Part shown: piece after piece, positions 35,696-45,368 of the stretch | Layout: each line of letters opens with the position of its first letter | Position numbering within the stretch: position 1 is the first letter of the stretch | NCBI GenBank assembly: GCA_030147505.1 | Contig: JASBVG010000026.1 | Location: 21,204 to 85,203 of the forward strand | Source: Tardiphaga sp. | GTDB lineage: Bacteria > Pseudomonadota > Alphaproteobacteria > Rhizobiales > Xanthobacteraceae | Length of the DNA: 64,000 nucleotides | Direction: 5' to 3' | Position numbers and translations under genes: made by a program | The notes under the pieces: generated by a model | Told to the model about the DNA's origin: nothing | Databases searched by the model: none | The model's input: the letters and a program-made list of their open reading frames with translations, nothing else

Positions 35696-36532
35696 ATGAT
35701 CGTTTCGGTTCCGCATCACATTGTCGCTGCCTGCACCGCCGGGCTCTTGCTGGCCTCTGCGGCGTATGCGGAGGACGCATCGCCATGGCAGACGGACAGT
35801 CATTCGCAGATCAGGCTTGTGGCAGGCTCGCGAAGCGGTCCCGTCATGCTCGGAGGTATCGCAATTCAGCTGCAGCCGGGCTGGCACACCTATTGGCGCA
35901 ACCCCGGCGATTCCGGCGTGCCACCGCGCTTCGACTTCTCGAAGTCCGACAATCTCGACAGCATCACAATCCTCTGGCCCGCGCCGGTGAAGTTTGACGA
36001 TGGCGCCGGGGGCGAATCGCTGGGCTACGAAAAGCAGGTGCTGCTACCGATGCGCGTGGTGGCGAAAGATCCCGGCAAGCCGGTGGTGGTGCGCGCGGCG
36101 ATCTCCTATGCGGTATGCGAAAAAATCTGCATCCCGGTTGAGGCGAATGCCGAACTGGCCTTCACCAGCGTGGCTTCGACTGAGGACGGCGCACTGACGG
36201 CGGCCCTCGATACCGTTCCGAAACCGGCCAATATCGGCGACAACAATCCGCTCACCGTGCGCGACGTAAAGCGCGACGGTAAAAATGTATTGGTCGATGT
36301 CACCGCCCCCGAGGGCAAGGCGCTTCAGCTCTATGTTGAGGGACCGACGCCTGACTGGGCACTCCCGATTCCGAAGCTGGACAAGCACAGCCCACCAGGC
36401 ATGAAGCGCTTCAGTTTCGAGCTCGACGGCCTGCCCTCCGGTGCGACAGCGGACGGGGCGGCGCTGAAACTGACCTTGGTCGGGACCGACAAAGCCTACG
36501 AGTACAATGTGACACTGCCTCCGGCCCAATGA
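35696..36532 (+). CDS. DsbD/ScsB N-terminal-domain-like periplasmic protein
   Basis: A 278-residue exported protein: signal peptide to about residue 25 (TAGLLLASAAYA), then an immunoglobulin-like domain matching the N-terminal part of DsbD/ScsB proteins, with GWHTYWRNPGDSGVPP and the cysteine pair in YAVCEKICIPVEA near residue 145. It ends there: the membrane and thioredoxin domains of DsbD are absent. It may pass electrons from a separately encoded CcdA-like protein to periplasmic targets. Function beyond thiol chemistry is inference. Confidence 0.8.
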   Translation: MIVSVPHHIVAACTAGLLLASAAYAEDASPWQTDSHSQIRLVAGSRSGPVMLGGIAIQLQPGWHTYWRNPGDSGVPPRFDFSKSDNLDSITILWPAPVKFDDGAGGESLGYEKQVLLPMRVVAKDPGKPVVVRAAISYAVCEKICIPVEANAELAFTSVASTEDGALTAALDTVPKPANIGDNNPLTVRDVKRDGKNVLVDVTAPEGKALQLYVEGPTPDWALPIPKLDKHSPPGMKRFSFELDGLPSGATADGAALKLTLVGTDKAYEYNVTLPPAQ

Positions 36533-36666
36533 CGCCGGCCCCGGCCGCGATGGCCACCATGCGGCTCGCTGTCATATCTGCCACCCGAAATTAACGTCTC
36601 CCTGCTATGCGGAGCCCCTTGCCGCACATCTGCGGCACCCGCTTTTCTGCGGTCGAGGAGCCCGTC

Positions 36667-38043
36667 GTGGCCGTGATGGATACCGACCCCGCCCAATCGA
36701 TGCCACCAGCCGGACTGATGGCCCGACTGCGCGCCCTGTTCTCGGGCTCCGGCGAAGCTTCGCTGACCCGCCGGCTGGCCGGCACCATCTTCCTGATTCG
36801 GGTCATCTCCGCCTGCCTCGCTTATTTCTCGCAGATCCTGCTGGCGCGCTGGATGGGCTCGGGCGACTACGGCATCTATGTCTATGTCTGGACCTGGGTG
36901 CTGCTGCTCGGCTCCATGCTCGACTTCGGCATCGCCGCCTCGGCGCAAAAGATCATCCCGGAATATCGCCTCGCCGGGCAGCACGCTTTGTTGCGCGGCT
37001 TCCTCTCCGGGAGCCGCTGGATGACCGGCATTGTTTCCGGCGTGATCGCGCTGCTGCTCGCCGGCCTCGTGAAACTGCTGTCGCCCTGGATCGAGGCCAA
37101 TACCGTGGTGCCGCTCTATCTCGGCTGCCTGACGCTGCCGGCTTTCGTCGTCGCCAACACCCAGGACGGTATCGCCCGCTCACACGACTGGATGCGGCTC
37201 GGTCTGATGCCGCAATTCATCGTGCGCCAGGGGCTGATCATCGGCTTCACCGCAGGAGCCTTCGCACTCGGCTTGCAGCTCGGCGCCGTCGTTGCGATGG
37301 GCGCGAGCGCCGCCGCCGTGTGGCTTGCGATGATCGGGCAAATGATCGTGCTGAACCGGCGCCTCGGCGGGCACGTCGAGACCGGACCGAAGGCGCATGA
37401 CTATCGCGGCTGGCTGAAGGTGTCGCTGCCGATCCTGCTGGTGGAGAGCTTCTATCTACTGCTGTCCTACACCGACGTGCTGGTGCTCGAACGCTTCGTG
37501 TCATCCGAGGAAGTCGGCGTCTATTTCGCCGTGGTCAAGACGCTCGCACTGGTGTCGTTCATCCATTACGCGATGTCGGCCACCACGGCGCATCGCTTCA
37601 CCGAGTATCACAGCTCCGGCGACAAGGAGCGACTTGCCGCCTATGTGACGCATTCCATCAAGTGGACGTTCTGGCCGTCGCTTGCTGCGACGCTCGTTCT
37701 GCTCGCGCTCGGCAAGCCCCTGCTGTGGCTGTTCGGCCCGCAATTCACCGGTGGCTACGACATCATGTTCATCGCCGCGATCGGCCTTGTGGTCCGCGCG
37801 GCCATCGGACCGATGGAACGGCTGCTCAACATGCTCGGTCATCAGAATGCGTGTGCACTGGCCTATGCCTCGGCATTTATGATGAATCTCGTTCTGTGCC
37901 TGCTGCTGATCCCGCGTTTCGGCGGCCATGGCGCGGCAGCCGCGACATCGATCGCGCTGACCTTCGAGACGGTACTGTTGTTCTGGATCGTGCGCAGCCG
38001 GCTCGGGCTGCATGTGCTGGCGTTTGGGAAACGCCCTTCCTAA
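36667..38043 (+). CDS. Oligosaccharide flippase (Wzx-like, MATE/MOP superfamily)
   Basis: A 458-residue polytopic protein with about 12-14 helices, of the polysaccharide transport branch of the MOP superfamily that flips lipid-linked oligosaccharides across the inner membrane. Typical features are RLAGTIFLIRVISACLAYFSQILLARWMGSGDYGIYVYVW near the N-terminus and YTDVLVLERFVSSEEVGVYFAVVK in the middle. The GTG at 36667 is favoured because GAGGAG lies six bases upstream; an ATG at 36676 is the alternative. No wzy or glycosyltransferase cluster is adjacent, so the substrate is open. Confidence 0.87.
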   Translation: MAVMDTDPAQSMPPAGLMARLRALFSGSGEASLTRRLAGTIFLIRVISACLAYFSQILLARWMGSGDYGIYVYVWTWVLLLGSMLDFGIAASAQKIIPEYRLAGQHALLRGFLSGSRWMTGIVSGVIALLLAGLVKLLSPWIEANTVVPLYLGCLTLPAFVVANTQDGIARSHDWMRLGLMPQFIVRQGLIIGFTAGAFALGLQLGAVVAMGASAAAVWLAMIGQMIVLNRRLGGHVETGPKAHDYRGWLKVSLPILLVESFYLLLSYTDVLVLERFVSSEEVGVYFAVVKTLALVSFIHYAMSATTAHRFTEYHSSGDKERLAAYVTHSIKWTFWPSLAATLVLLALGKPLLWLFGPQFTGGYDIMFIAAIGLVVRAAIGPMERLLNMLGHQNACALAYASAFMMNLVLCLLLIPRFGGHGAAAATSIALTFETVLLFWIVRSRLGLHVLAFGKRPS

Positions 38044-38046
38044 CCT

Positions 38047-38067
38047 CTCCCCGCACGAAGCGGGGAG
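38047..38067. terminator. Hairpin between convergent flippase and bdhA
   Basis: CTCCCCGC (38047-38054) pairs with GCGGGGAG (38060-38067) around a five-base loop, four bases past the flippase stop and 28 before the bdhA stop. No T-tract is present. Confidence 0.45.
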
Positions 38068-38094
38068 CTGATAGAACTCTGCGTCCTTCGGCGG

Positions 38095-38883
38095 TTACTC
38101 CGCCGTCCAGCCGCCATCGATCGACAGGTTCGTGCCTGTGATCTGCGCCGCTTCGTCCCCGCACAGGAACAACGCGAGCGCCGCTACCTGCTCGGACGTC
38201 ACAAACTCCTTGGTCGGCTGCGCTTCCAGCAGCACGTCGTTGATGACCTGCTCCTTGGTCAACCCGCGCGCCTTCATCGTGTCCGGGATCTGTTTCTCCA
38301 CCAGCGGCGTCCAGACATAGCCGGGTGAGATGCAGTTGCAGGTGATCTTGTGAGTCGCGACCTCGAGCGCAACCGTCTTGGTGAGACCGGCGATGCCGTG
38401 CTTGGCCGAAACATAGGCCGACTTGAACGGCGATGCGACCAGCGAATGCGCCGAGGCCGTGTTGATGATGCGCCCCCAACCGCGCTTCTTCATGCCCGGC
38501 ACCACGGCGCGGATCGCATGAAAGGCGGAAGACAGATTGATCGCAATGATCGCGTCCCACTTTTCGATCGGAAATTCCTCGATCGGCGAGACGAACTGGA
38601 TGCCGGCATTGTTGACGAGGATGTCCACCGAACCATAGGTCTTCTCGCCGAGTGCGATCATCTCGGCAATTTCCGCCGGCTTGGTCATGTCGGCCGGCGA
38701 GTGGATCGCCTTGACCTTGTAGTCGCTCTCGATCGCCGCGCGTTCCTTCTCGATGTCGGCCGGCGTACCCATGCCGTTCAGAACGATATTGGCACCAGCG
38801 CTGGCGAAGGCCCGCGCATAAGCGAGGCCGATGCCGCTGGTCGAGCCGGTCACGACGGCGGTCTTGCCGGTGAGATTGGTCAT
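38095..38883 (-). CDS. bdhA: D-beta-hydroxybutyrate dehydrogenase
   Basis: A 262-residue short-chain dehydrogenase that interconverts 3-hydroxybutyrate and acetoacetate with NAD, a step in polyhydroxybutyrate turnover. TGSTSGIGLAYARAFASAGANIVLNG is the nucleotide loop; the catalytic Tyr-Lys lie in SAYVSAKHGIAGLTK. The substrate-specific lid matches bacterial enzymes: CISPGYVWTPLVEKQIPD. It lies 27 bases downstream of the patatin-like lipase gene on the same strand, forming a two-gene operon seen in related genera. Confidence 0.93.
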   Translation of the reverse strand: MTNLTGKTAVVTGSTSGIGLAYARAFASAGANIVLNGMGTPADIEKERAAIESDYKVKAIHSPADMTKPAEIAEMIALGEKTYGSVDILVNNAGIQFVSPIEEFPIEKWDAIIAINLSSAFHAIRAVVPGMKKRGWGRIINTASAHSLVASPFKSAYVSAKHGIAGLTKTVALEVATHKITCNCISPGYVWTPLVEKQIPDTMKARGLTKEQVINDVLLEAQPTKEFVTSEQVAALALFLCGDEAAQITGTNLSIDGGWTAE

Positions 38884-38910
38884 GCGAAGTCTCCTGCAGG
38901 GTGAGATTGA

Positions 38911-40071
38911 TTATGGCTTGTCGTCGGCGCAGAGATCGTAGGTGACCATCGACTGATCGGCCTGCGGGCGCTCGAACCATTCCTTGTGGCGCATCGAACG
39001 CTCCACATCGCGGCTGCCGGCGCTCCAGTGCTCGAGCATGCCAAGCCGCGAGAAATTGTAGTCCTTGGAAGAGGACTCGTGCGTCTTGCTGCGATAGATC
39101 AGATGCACCACCGTGACGGTGTTTTCCTTGGCCGCTTCCGACAGCAGCGCGACATTGGGGTCCTGTTTCAGGTCCTCAGGCAGCTTGCCGATGAGATCGC
39201 GCAACGCTTTCCGGATATTGTGGATGCGCTTGTTCTTGTCGGTGGTCATGCGTGTGCGGCTGGAATAGCGGATGTCCTTCTCCCGCTCCTGCGCCTCGAA
39301 CATGGATTGCGGCAACGGCCCGCGTGCGCTGAACAGATCGACCTGGAAGATCAGAAGATCGCTGGAGATATCGTCGAGCACGAAATCGAGCGGCGTATTG
39401 GAAGCGATGCCGCCGTCCCAGAAATGCTCCCCTTCGATCTCGATGGAGGGAAAGCCCGGTGGAAGCGCGCCCGAAGCCATGATGTGCTCGGGACCGATCT
39501 TCTTGCCGAGCTTGCGGAAGATCTCGTTGTCGAAATAGGTGAAGTTGCCGGTGGTGACGCTGACCGCACCGACACTGAGGCGCGTCTTGCAATCATTGAT
39601 GCGATCGAAATCGACCAGCCGCTCCAGCGTCGCCCTCAGCGGCGTGGTGTCATAGAAACTCTGCGATTGCGGACTGCCCGGCGGCCAGAATGGCGCCGGC
39701 GGGATTCGCGGCGTGAAAAAGCCGGGCACACCGAAAGCCGCAATCATCGCGGCGCTACCTTCGTTGAAGACCGAGCGTGCATTCTCGTCAGAAATGACAG
39801 GGCTCCACGGCACCGGCGAGGACGCCAACTCCCAGAACTCGCGCAGCTTGCCGATCCGCCTGTCGCGCTCGTTGCCGGCAATGATCGCGGCATTGATGGC
39901 ACCGATGGAGATGCCGGCGATCCAGGCTGGCTCGAAATCGTGGTGGCAGAGCGCTTCATAGGCGCCGGCCTGATAGGAGCCCAGTGCGCCGCCGCCCTGC
40001 AGCACCAGCACGCGTTTGGCCTGCGAGGGCTTGGATGCAGCTGCATCGGGCAAGGGAGCGGACATATCCAT
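38911..40071 (-). CDS. Patatin-like phospholipase with DUF3734 C-terminus
   Basis: A 386-residue cytoplasmic patatin-type hydrolase with a Ser-Asp dyad. The oxyanion loop VLQGGGALGSYQAG (residues about 22-35), the nucleophile elbow GISIG with catalytic Ser near 55, and the DGG motif with the Asp in FWDGGIASNTPL (about 215-225) are intact. The C-terminal 130 residues match DUF3734, a companion domain of this subgroup. It sits upstream of bdhA, implying co-regulation with hydroxybutyrate metabolism; it may act on lipids or polymer granules, which is inference. Confidence 0.9.
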   Translation of the reverse strand: MDMSAPLPDAAASKPSQAKRVLVLQGGGALGSYQAGAYEALCHHDFEPAWIAGISIGAINAAIIAGNERDRRIGKLREFWELASSPVPWSPVISDENARSVFNEGSAAMIAAFGVPGFFTPRIPPAPFWPPGSPQSQSFYDTTPLRATLERLVDFDRINDCKTRLSVGAVSVTTGNFTYFDNEIFRKLGKKIGPEHIMASGALPPGFPSIEIEGEHFWDGGIASNTPLDFVLDDISSDLLIFQVDLFSARGPLPQSMFEAQEREKDIRYSSRTRMTTDKNKRIHNIRKALRDLIGKLPEDLKQDPNVALLSEAAKENTVTVVHLIYRSKTHESSSKDYNFSRLGMLEHWSAGSRDVERSMRHKEWFERPQADQSMVTYDLCADDKP

Positions 40072-40170
40072 GGGCGGAACCGGCGGTCGCTTCGAGGAAC
40101 CGCACCGTGGCCCCGCGATCCCGCGGCGTCAATTGCCGATGCTGCGGGGCAGCATCACAAAGCCTTCAGC

Positions 40171-40683
40171 TCAGCGTGGTTTTTCGGTTTCGGCCAGGAT
40201 CATGGTCCAGAACACTTTGTATTTGGTGTTCGGCGCATAGATCGCGGCGATGCCCAGTTTGGAGACGCCGGATTTCAGCATGTTCGCCCGGTGCGGTGGC
40301 GAATCGCGCCAGCCCGAAAATGCCTCGGCAAGGGTGTGATAGCCGGCGGAGACATTCTCGACCGCAACCGTGGCCGGATAGCCTCCGGAATTCAGGCGCT
40401 TCGCAAGCGGCGCCTTCACATCGTGATCGAGCTTGTTCTTCTTGGCCATGGCGGTGGACTGATCTTCCGCCAGCGCCATCAGGCCTGAATCGACCTGCAC
40501 CGGCCCGAGGCCGTTGTTCTGCCGATACAGCGAGATCATCTGCGCGGCCGCCTGCGGATCGAGCTTGGCGCCACCATTGGCCATGCTGAGATACATGGTG
40601 GGTTGGTCGGGGACCTGGTCCACGGTGGTTCCGCAGCCTGCCAGCAACAACATTCCCAGACTGGCCAAAGCCACCCGCTTCAT
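40171..40683 (-). CDS. CAP/SCP-domain lipoprotein
   Basis: A 170-residue secreted protein with a lipoprotein signal (ASLGMLLLAGC, Cys 17) and a CAP (SCP/PR-1) domain: LMALAEDQSTAMAKKNKLDHD near residue 75, then the family motif SGWRDSPPHRANMLK near 125. CAP proteins are extracytoplasmic and of varied function; bacterial ones are poorly understood. The ATG at 40683 fits the lipobox. It stands alone between the patatin operon and cysA. Confidence 0.87.
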   Translation of the reverse strand: MKRVALASLGMLLLAGCGTTVDQVPDQPTMYLSMANGGAKLDPQAAAQMISLYRQNNGLGPVQVDSGLMALAEDQSTAMAKKNKLDHDVKAPLAKRLNSGGYPATVAVENVSAGYHTLAEAFSGWRDSPPHRANMLKSGVSKLGIAAIYAPNTKYKVFWTMILAETEKPR

Positions 40684-40848
40684 CGGCAATCCCCCAAAAA
40701 TCGAGGGGCCGTTGTTGCACACCAACCGTGGCTGAATGGTGAACGGAGAGGAAATGGTGGCGAGACAGTTCTCTGCATTTCGTCACCTACTGGATCCTTT
40801 CCCGTTCGGGGAGAATCCAGGTGGGCGCGAGGCGCGGAACCCGCGCAC

Positions 40849-41886
40849 TCACTGCCCCGCAAAAATCCGGTAGCGCCGCGGCTGCAGGCTGACGGCATCG
40901 CCGGTGGTGAGCGGTCGATCGCGCGGAGCGTCGATTTCGACCAGCGTATCGTCGCCATTCAGCGCGATATCGGCCCGCTGGATCGGGCCGAAAGTGCGGA
41001 CCCGACGCACCGTGCCATCGAGGGCTCCCTCACCCACCGCGCCGATGGCCATGTCATGCCGGCGTACGAACAGCTTCGACGGACCGGCCGCGCCACCCGC
41101 ATCGATGTTGAGTGCGCGCGCGCCGAGCTTCACCTGTCCGCCCTGTACATCCACCGGCAGCACAATGGACTCGCCGATGAAGGAATGCACGAATGCCGAA
41201 GCCGGATTGTCATAGACATCGCCCGGCGTGCCTATCTGCTCGATCCTGCCCTTGTCCATCACGACGATCCGGTTGGCGACCTCGAGCGCCTCTTCCTGGT
41301 CATGCGTGACGAAGATCGAGGTGACGTGAATCTCCTCATGCAGCGTCCGCAGCCATTGCCGCAGCTCCTTGCGGACCTTCGCATCGAGCGCGCCGAAGGG
41401 CTCGTCGAGCAGCAGGATGCGCGGCTCAATGGCGAGCGCGCGGGCAAGCGCGATGCGCTGACGCTGGCCGCCCGAGAGCTGGCTCGGATAGCGATCGGCG
41501 AGCCAGTCGAGCTGCACGAGGTCGAGCAATTCCTTCACCCGTGCGCGGATCTGTGCCTCGCTCTTGCGGATGGAGCGCGGCTGCACGCGCAGGCCAAAGG
41601 CGACATTCTCGAACACGCTCATGTGGCGGAACAGCGCATAGTGCTGAAACACGAAGCCGACATTGCGTTCGCCGGCACCGCGGGTGAGCGCGTCCTGCCC
41701 GTCGAACTTCACTTCGCCGGAATCCGGCCAGTCGAGGCCCGCAATGATGCGCAGCAGGGTTGTCTTGCCCGAACCGCTGGGCCCGAGCAGCGCCAGCAAT
41801 TCGCCGTCGGCGACTTTCAAATCAACGCCGTCGAGCGCAGCGAAGCTGCCGAATTTCTTGACAATGTTTTCGACTTCAATGGTCAC
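40849..41886 (-). CDS. cysA: Sulfate/thiosulfate ABC transporter ATPase CysA
   Basis: A 345-residue ABC ATPase that powers sulfate import. Walker [12 protein letters not shown] (about residues 35-45), the signature [15 protein letters not shown] and Walker [13 protein letters not shown] are intact; a TOBE domain forms the last 100 residues. The start is a GTG at 41886, overlapping the cysW stop by 11 bases. It is the last gene of sbp-cysT-cysW-cysA and the only sulfate-type ATPase gene in the window, so it may also serve the second permease set at 50269-51962. Confidence 0.95.
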   Translation of the reverse strand: MTIEVENIVKKFGSFAALDGVDLKVADGELLALLGPSGSGKTTLLRIIAGLDWPDSGEVKFDGQDALTRGAGERNVGFVFQHYALFRHMSVFENVAFGLRVQPRSIRKSEAQIRARVKELLDLVQLDWLADRYPSQLSGGQRQRIALARALAIEPRILLLDEPFGALDAKVRKELRQWLRTLHEEIHVTSIFVTHDQEEALEVANRIVVMDKGRIEQIGTPGDVYDNPASAFVHSFIGESIVLPVDVQGGQVKLGARALNIDAGGAAGPSKLFVRRHDMAIGAVGEGALDGTVRRVRTFGPIQRADIALNGDDTLVEIDAPRDRPLTTGDAVSLQPRRYRIFAGQ

Positions 41887-42751
41887 GTTGAGGTCCCTGA
41901 TCCATATGCCGTTCGAGGATCGCCTTCGCCACCAGCGTGATCAGCGCCAGCATGGCGAGCAACGATGCGACCGCGAACGCCGCCATGAACTGATACTCGT
42001 TATAGAGAATTTCCACCAGCAGCGGCATGGTGTTGGTTTCGCCGCGGATATGGCCGGACACCACCGCTACCGCACCGAATTCGCCCATCGCGCGGGCATT
42101 GCAGAGCAAGACTCCGTAGAGCACGCCCCATTTGATGTTGGGCAAAGTGACGCGAAAGAAGGCCGCAAGGCCCGAAGCACCGAGCGATATCGCAGCCTCC
42201 TCCTCGGAGGTGCCTTGTTCCTGCATCAAAGGGATTAATGCACGCACCACAAAGGGGAAGGTCACGAACGTGGTCGCCAGCACGATACCGGGGGTCGCGA
42301 ACAATATCTGGATGCCATGACTCTGCAGCCACGGACCGAAATAACCCTGCCCACCGAACAGCAGCACGAAGACGAGGCCGGAAATGACCGGGGAGACCGA
42401 GAACGGCAGATCGACCAGCGAAATCAGGATCGTCTTGCCGGGAAATTCGAACTTGGCAATGGCCCACGCGGCAATCAGGCCAAAGACGAGATTGAGGCTC
42501 ACCGAGATGCCGGCGATCAGCAGCGTCAGGCGGATCGCTGCCTGTGCTTCAGGATCGATCAGCGCACGCAGATAGGCCTCGACACCGCGCGAAAACGCGT
42601 GGCTGAACACGAGGACCAGCGGCAACACGATCAGGACAAGCAGGAACAGAACCGCCAGCGTGATGATAATGACGCGAATCCAGCCCGGCTCGGTGAGCGT
42701 CAGACTGCGCGCAGCAGGCGGCGATTTGGTCGGGAGCGGCGGCATCGGCAT
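41876..42751 (-). CDS. cysW: Sulfate ABC transporter permease CysW
   Basis: A 291-residue inner-membrane permease with six helices. The cytoplasmic coupling motif [24 protein letters not shown] (EAA loop, about residues 190-215) contacts the ATPase; [35 protein letters not shown] identifies it as CysW rather than CysT. It ends inside the cysA start region and is six bases after cysT. Confidence 0.95.
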   Translation of the reverse strand: MPMPPLPTKSPPAARSLTLTEPGWIRVIIITLAVLFLLVLIVLPLVLVFSHAFSRGVEAYLRALIDPEAQAAIRLTLLIAGISVSLNLVFGLIAAWAIAKFEFPGKTILISLVDLPFSVSPVISGLVFVLLFGGQGYFGPWLQSHGIQILFATPGIVLATTFVTFPFVVRALIPLMQEQGTSEEEAAISLGASGLAAFFRVTLPNIKWGVLYGVLLCNARAMGEFGAVAVVSGHIRGETNTMPLLVEILYNEYQFMAAFAVASLLAMLALITLVAKAILERHMDQGPQRDH

Positions 42752-42757
42752 GGCGTG

Positions 42758-43591
42758 CTACTGGTGGACCATGCGACTCTGCGACCAGCGCTGGATGCGG
42801 TTGATCGCGAAAATGACGAGGAACGACGCCAGCAGCATCACGACGGCGATCGCGGTGGCGTCGGCATAGCGGAATTCGGACAACCGGATCACGATCAGCA
42901 GCGGTGCGATTTCCGAAATGTTCGGCAGGTTGCCGGCAATGAAAATCACCGAGCCATATTCGCCGACCGCGCGGGCAAAAGCGAGCGCGAAGCCGGTGAG
43001 CATGGCCGGCAGGAGGCTCGGCAAGATCACGCGGCATACCGTCTGCCAACGATTGGCGCCCAGGCAGGCGGCGACCTCCTCGATTTCTCTGTCAATATCC
43101 TGCAGCACCGGCTGCACCGTGCGCACGACGAAGGGAATGCCGATAAACACCATGGCAACGAAAATGCCGAGCGGCGTGAATGCCACCTTGATGCCGAGTT
43201 CGGCAAGCGGCGCACCCAGCCAACCCTTCTGCGCAAACAGCGAGGTCAGCGCGACGCCAGCCACGGCGGTCGGCAGCGCGAAGGGGATATCGACGATGGC
43301 ATCGAAGATGCGACGGCCAGGGAAACGATAGCGCACGAGCGCCCAGACGATCACCATGCCGGCGATCAGGTTCACAAGCGCCGCAAGGAACGCGAGACCG
43401 AACGAAGTCTTGAGCGCATTCAGCGTTCGCCGGCTGGTGATAATGCCCCAGAATTGATCGAAACTGAGCTCGAACGTCTTCAACACCAATCCCGCCAGCG
43501 GAATCAGCACAATGATCGATAGCCATGTGAGCGTCAGGCCCATGGTGAGCCCGAATCCAGGCAGCGTGCGTCGTCGTCCCACAGCGCTCAC
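42758..43591 (-). CDS. cysT: Sulfate ABC transporter permease CysT (CysU)
   Basis: A 277-residue permease with six helices. LVRYRFPGRRIFDAIVDIPFALPTAVAGVALTSLF and the EAA-type loop EIEEVAACLGANRWQTVCRVILPSLLPA are typical of CysT. The likely start is GTG at 43591. It lies 27 bases after the binding-protein gene and six bases before cysW. Confidence 0.94.
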   Translation of the reverse strand: MSAVGRRRTLPGFGLTMGLTLTWLSIIVLIPLAGLVLKTFELSFDQFWGIITSRRTLNALKTSFGLAFLAALVNLIAGMVIVWALVRYRFPGRRIFDAIVDIPFALPTAVAGVALTSLFAQKGWLGAPLAELGIKVAFTPLGIFVAMVFIGIPFVVRTVQPVLQDIDREIEEVAACLGANRWQTVCRVILPSLLPAMLTGFALAFARAVGEYGSVIFIAGNLPNISEIAPLLIVIRLSEFRYADATAIAVVMLLASFLVIFAINRIQRWSQSRMVHQ

Positions 43592-43618
43592 ATGGCCCCC
43601 TGCATGCGCGCAAATGGA

Positions 43619-44608
43619 TCAGTTCTTGTAGATCTGATCGAACACGCCACCTTCGCTGAAGTGGAGCTTCTGCGCTTTGGTCCAACCACCGAAAACGTCA
43701 TCGATGGTGAACAGTTCCACCTTGGCAAAGGAATTCTCATACTTCTTCGCGATCTCCGGATCGCGCGGTCGGTAGGAGTTTCGCGCGGCGATCTCCTGCC
43801 CTTCCGGCGTATACCAGTATTTCAGATAGGCCTCCGCTGTCGCGCGGGTGCCCTTCTTTTCGACGACGGCATCCACCACCGCGAGCGGCGGCTCGGCGAG
43901 GATCGACTGCGGCGGCGCCACGATCTCGAATTTATCCTTACCAAATTCCTTCTGCGCGAGAAATGCCTCGTTCTCCCAGGCCAGCAGCACGTCGCCGACG
44001 CCGCGCTCGACGAAAGTCACCGTCGAGCCGCGCGCACCGGTGTCCAGAACCGGCACCTGCTGATAAAGGTCAGCGACGAACTTCTTCGCCTTGTCCTCGG
44101 AGCCGAATTTCTTCTGCGCATAGCCCCAGGCCGCGAGATAATTCCAGCGCGCGCCGCCCGACGTCTTCGGATTCGGCGTCACCACGCTGACGCCCTTTTT
44201 CAACAGATCGTCCCAGTCCTTGATGTCCTTGGGATTGCCCTTGCGGACGAGGAACACGATGGTGGACGTATAGGGCGACGCATTCTGCGGCAGCTTCTTT
44301 TGCCAGTCTTCCGCCAGAAGCTTCTTCGCCGCGATGGCATCGATGTCATAGGCCAGCGCCAGCGTCACCACGTCGGCCTGCAGCCCATCGATCACCGAGC
44401 GCGCCTGTGAACCCGAACCGCCATGGGACTGCTTGATCTCGATGCTCTTGCCGGTCTCCTTCTGATAAGCGGCAGCAAAGGCCTTGTTGAACTCGATATA
44501 GAGTTCTCGCGTCGGATCGTATGACACGTTCAGCAGCGTGACATCGGCAGCGAAAGCCGAGCCAGCCCACAGCAGCGATGCAGCAGCGATAGCGAAGCGA
44601 CGGATCAT
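43619..44608 (-). CDS. sbp: Periplasmic sulfate-binding protein (copy 1)
   Basis: A 329-residue periplasmic receptor with a signal peptide ([15 protein letters not shown]). [44 protein letters not shown] and [21 protein letters not shown] are the sulfate-binding family blocks; the backbone and Ser/Thr in these bind the anion. GGAGG precedes the ATG at 44608. It starts the sbp-cysT-cysW-cysA operon. A paralogue lies at 49061. Confidence 0.95.
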   Translation of the reverse strand: MIRRFAIAAASLLWAGSAFAADVTLLNVSYDPTRELYIEFNKAFAAAYQKETGKSIEIKQSHGGSGSQARSVIDGLQADVVTLALAYDIDAIAAKKLLAEDWQKKLPQNASPYTSTIVFLVRKGNPKDIKDWDDLLKKGVSVVTPNPKTSGGARWNYLAAWGYAQKKFGSEDKAKKFVADLYQQVPVLDTGARGSTVTFVERGVGDVLLAWENEAFLAQKEFGKDKFEIVAPPQSILAEPPLAVVDAVVEKKGTRATAEAYLKYWYTPEGQEIAARNSYRPRDPEIAKKYENSFAKVELFTIDDVFGGWTKAQKLHFSEGGVFDQIYKN

Positions 44609-44773
44609 GCGAGACCTCCATGGACCATGGTGGCAACACGCCACCCGGCAACGCAGCAAGGTTCGAAAAGTTGAAGCGCGAAGTCAACGAAAGCAGATTT
44701 CAATGATCCGCGGATGACGACGGTATTCTGCCACGAACAAGACATTGATGAGAATGCGGCAATCCGTCGGCCT

Positions 44774-44854
44774 CGTCATTGCGAACGAAGCGAAGCAATC
44801 ATTCCCTCTAACCTTCTGGATTGCACCGTCGCCGAGAGGCTGCTCGCAATGACG
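44774..44854. repeat. Dispersed inverted repeat with CGTCATTGCGA ends
   Basis: An 11-base end, CGTCATTGCGA (44774-44784), is inverted at 44844-44854 around about 60 bases containing AACGAAGCGAAGCAATC. This form is widespread between genes in Alphaproteobacteria and looks like a small non-autonomous element. It lies between the sulfite reductase operon and the sbp promoter region, one base before the DUF934 stop. Confidence 0.7.
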
Positions 44855-44855
44855 G

Positions 44856-45368
44856 CTAACCCGCATTCGCGGCATGGCGCGCCTGCATGCGTCGGTGTAG
44901 CGCGGTGACACGCCCATCGCCAGTCGGCTGATAAAAGACAGTGTAACGCTTCACCGTTACCGCGAAGGCCTCGGCGTCTGCATCCTTCTTCACTTCGAAG
45001 GCATCGAAGCCTGCACGCAGCATCAGCACGAACTGGTCACGCAGCACCTGGCCGGTCGCGCGCAGCTCACCCTTATAGCCATAACGCTCGCGCAGCAGCC
45101 GCGCCTGACTGTAGGCGCGGCCGTCGCGAAAAGTCGGAAACACCAGCGCAACGACGGCGAGCTTGTCGAGATAGGGCACGAGTTCGTCGAGATCGCGATT
45201 GTTCGGCCAGATCACGCCTGTGGAGCTATTGCGCTTCACATAGGCTTCGGGGTCGGCAAGAAAACGTACCGCCGGAATAAGTATCGCACCATTCGCCGGA
45301 ATTTCCGCATCGTCGCCGACATGAATATAGGGATCGGCAATGATCGCACCCTTTTTAACGAGTGGCAT
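44856..45368 (-). CDS. DUF934 protein, sulfite-reduction operon
   Basis: A 170-residue protein of DUF934. NSSTGVIWPNNRDLDELVPYLDKLAVVALVFPTFRDGRAYSQARLLRERYGYKGELRA is the family core. DUF934 genes accompany sulfite reductase genes in proteobacteria and the protein is thought to assist that step, perhaps in electron delivery; no direct function is established to my knowledge. Its ATG (45368) overlaps the cysI end by 14 bases, so the genes are coupled. Confidence 0.88.
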   Translation of the reverse strand: MPLVKKGAIIADPYIHVGDDAEIPANGAILIPAVRFLADPEAYVKRNSSTGVIWPNNRDLDELVPYLDKLAVVALVFPTFRDGRAYSQARLLRERYGYKGELRATGQVLRDQFVLMLRAGFDAFEVKKDADAEAFAVTVKRYTVFYQPTGDGRVTALHRRMQARHAANAG

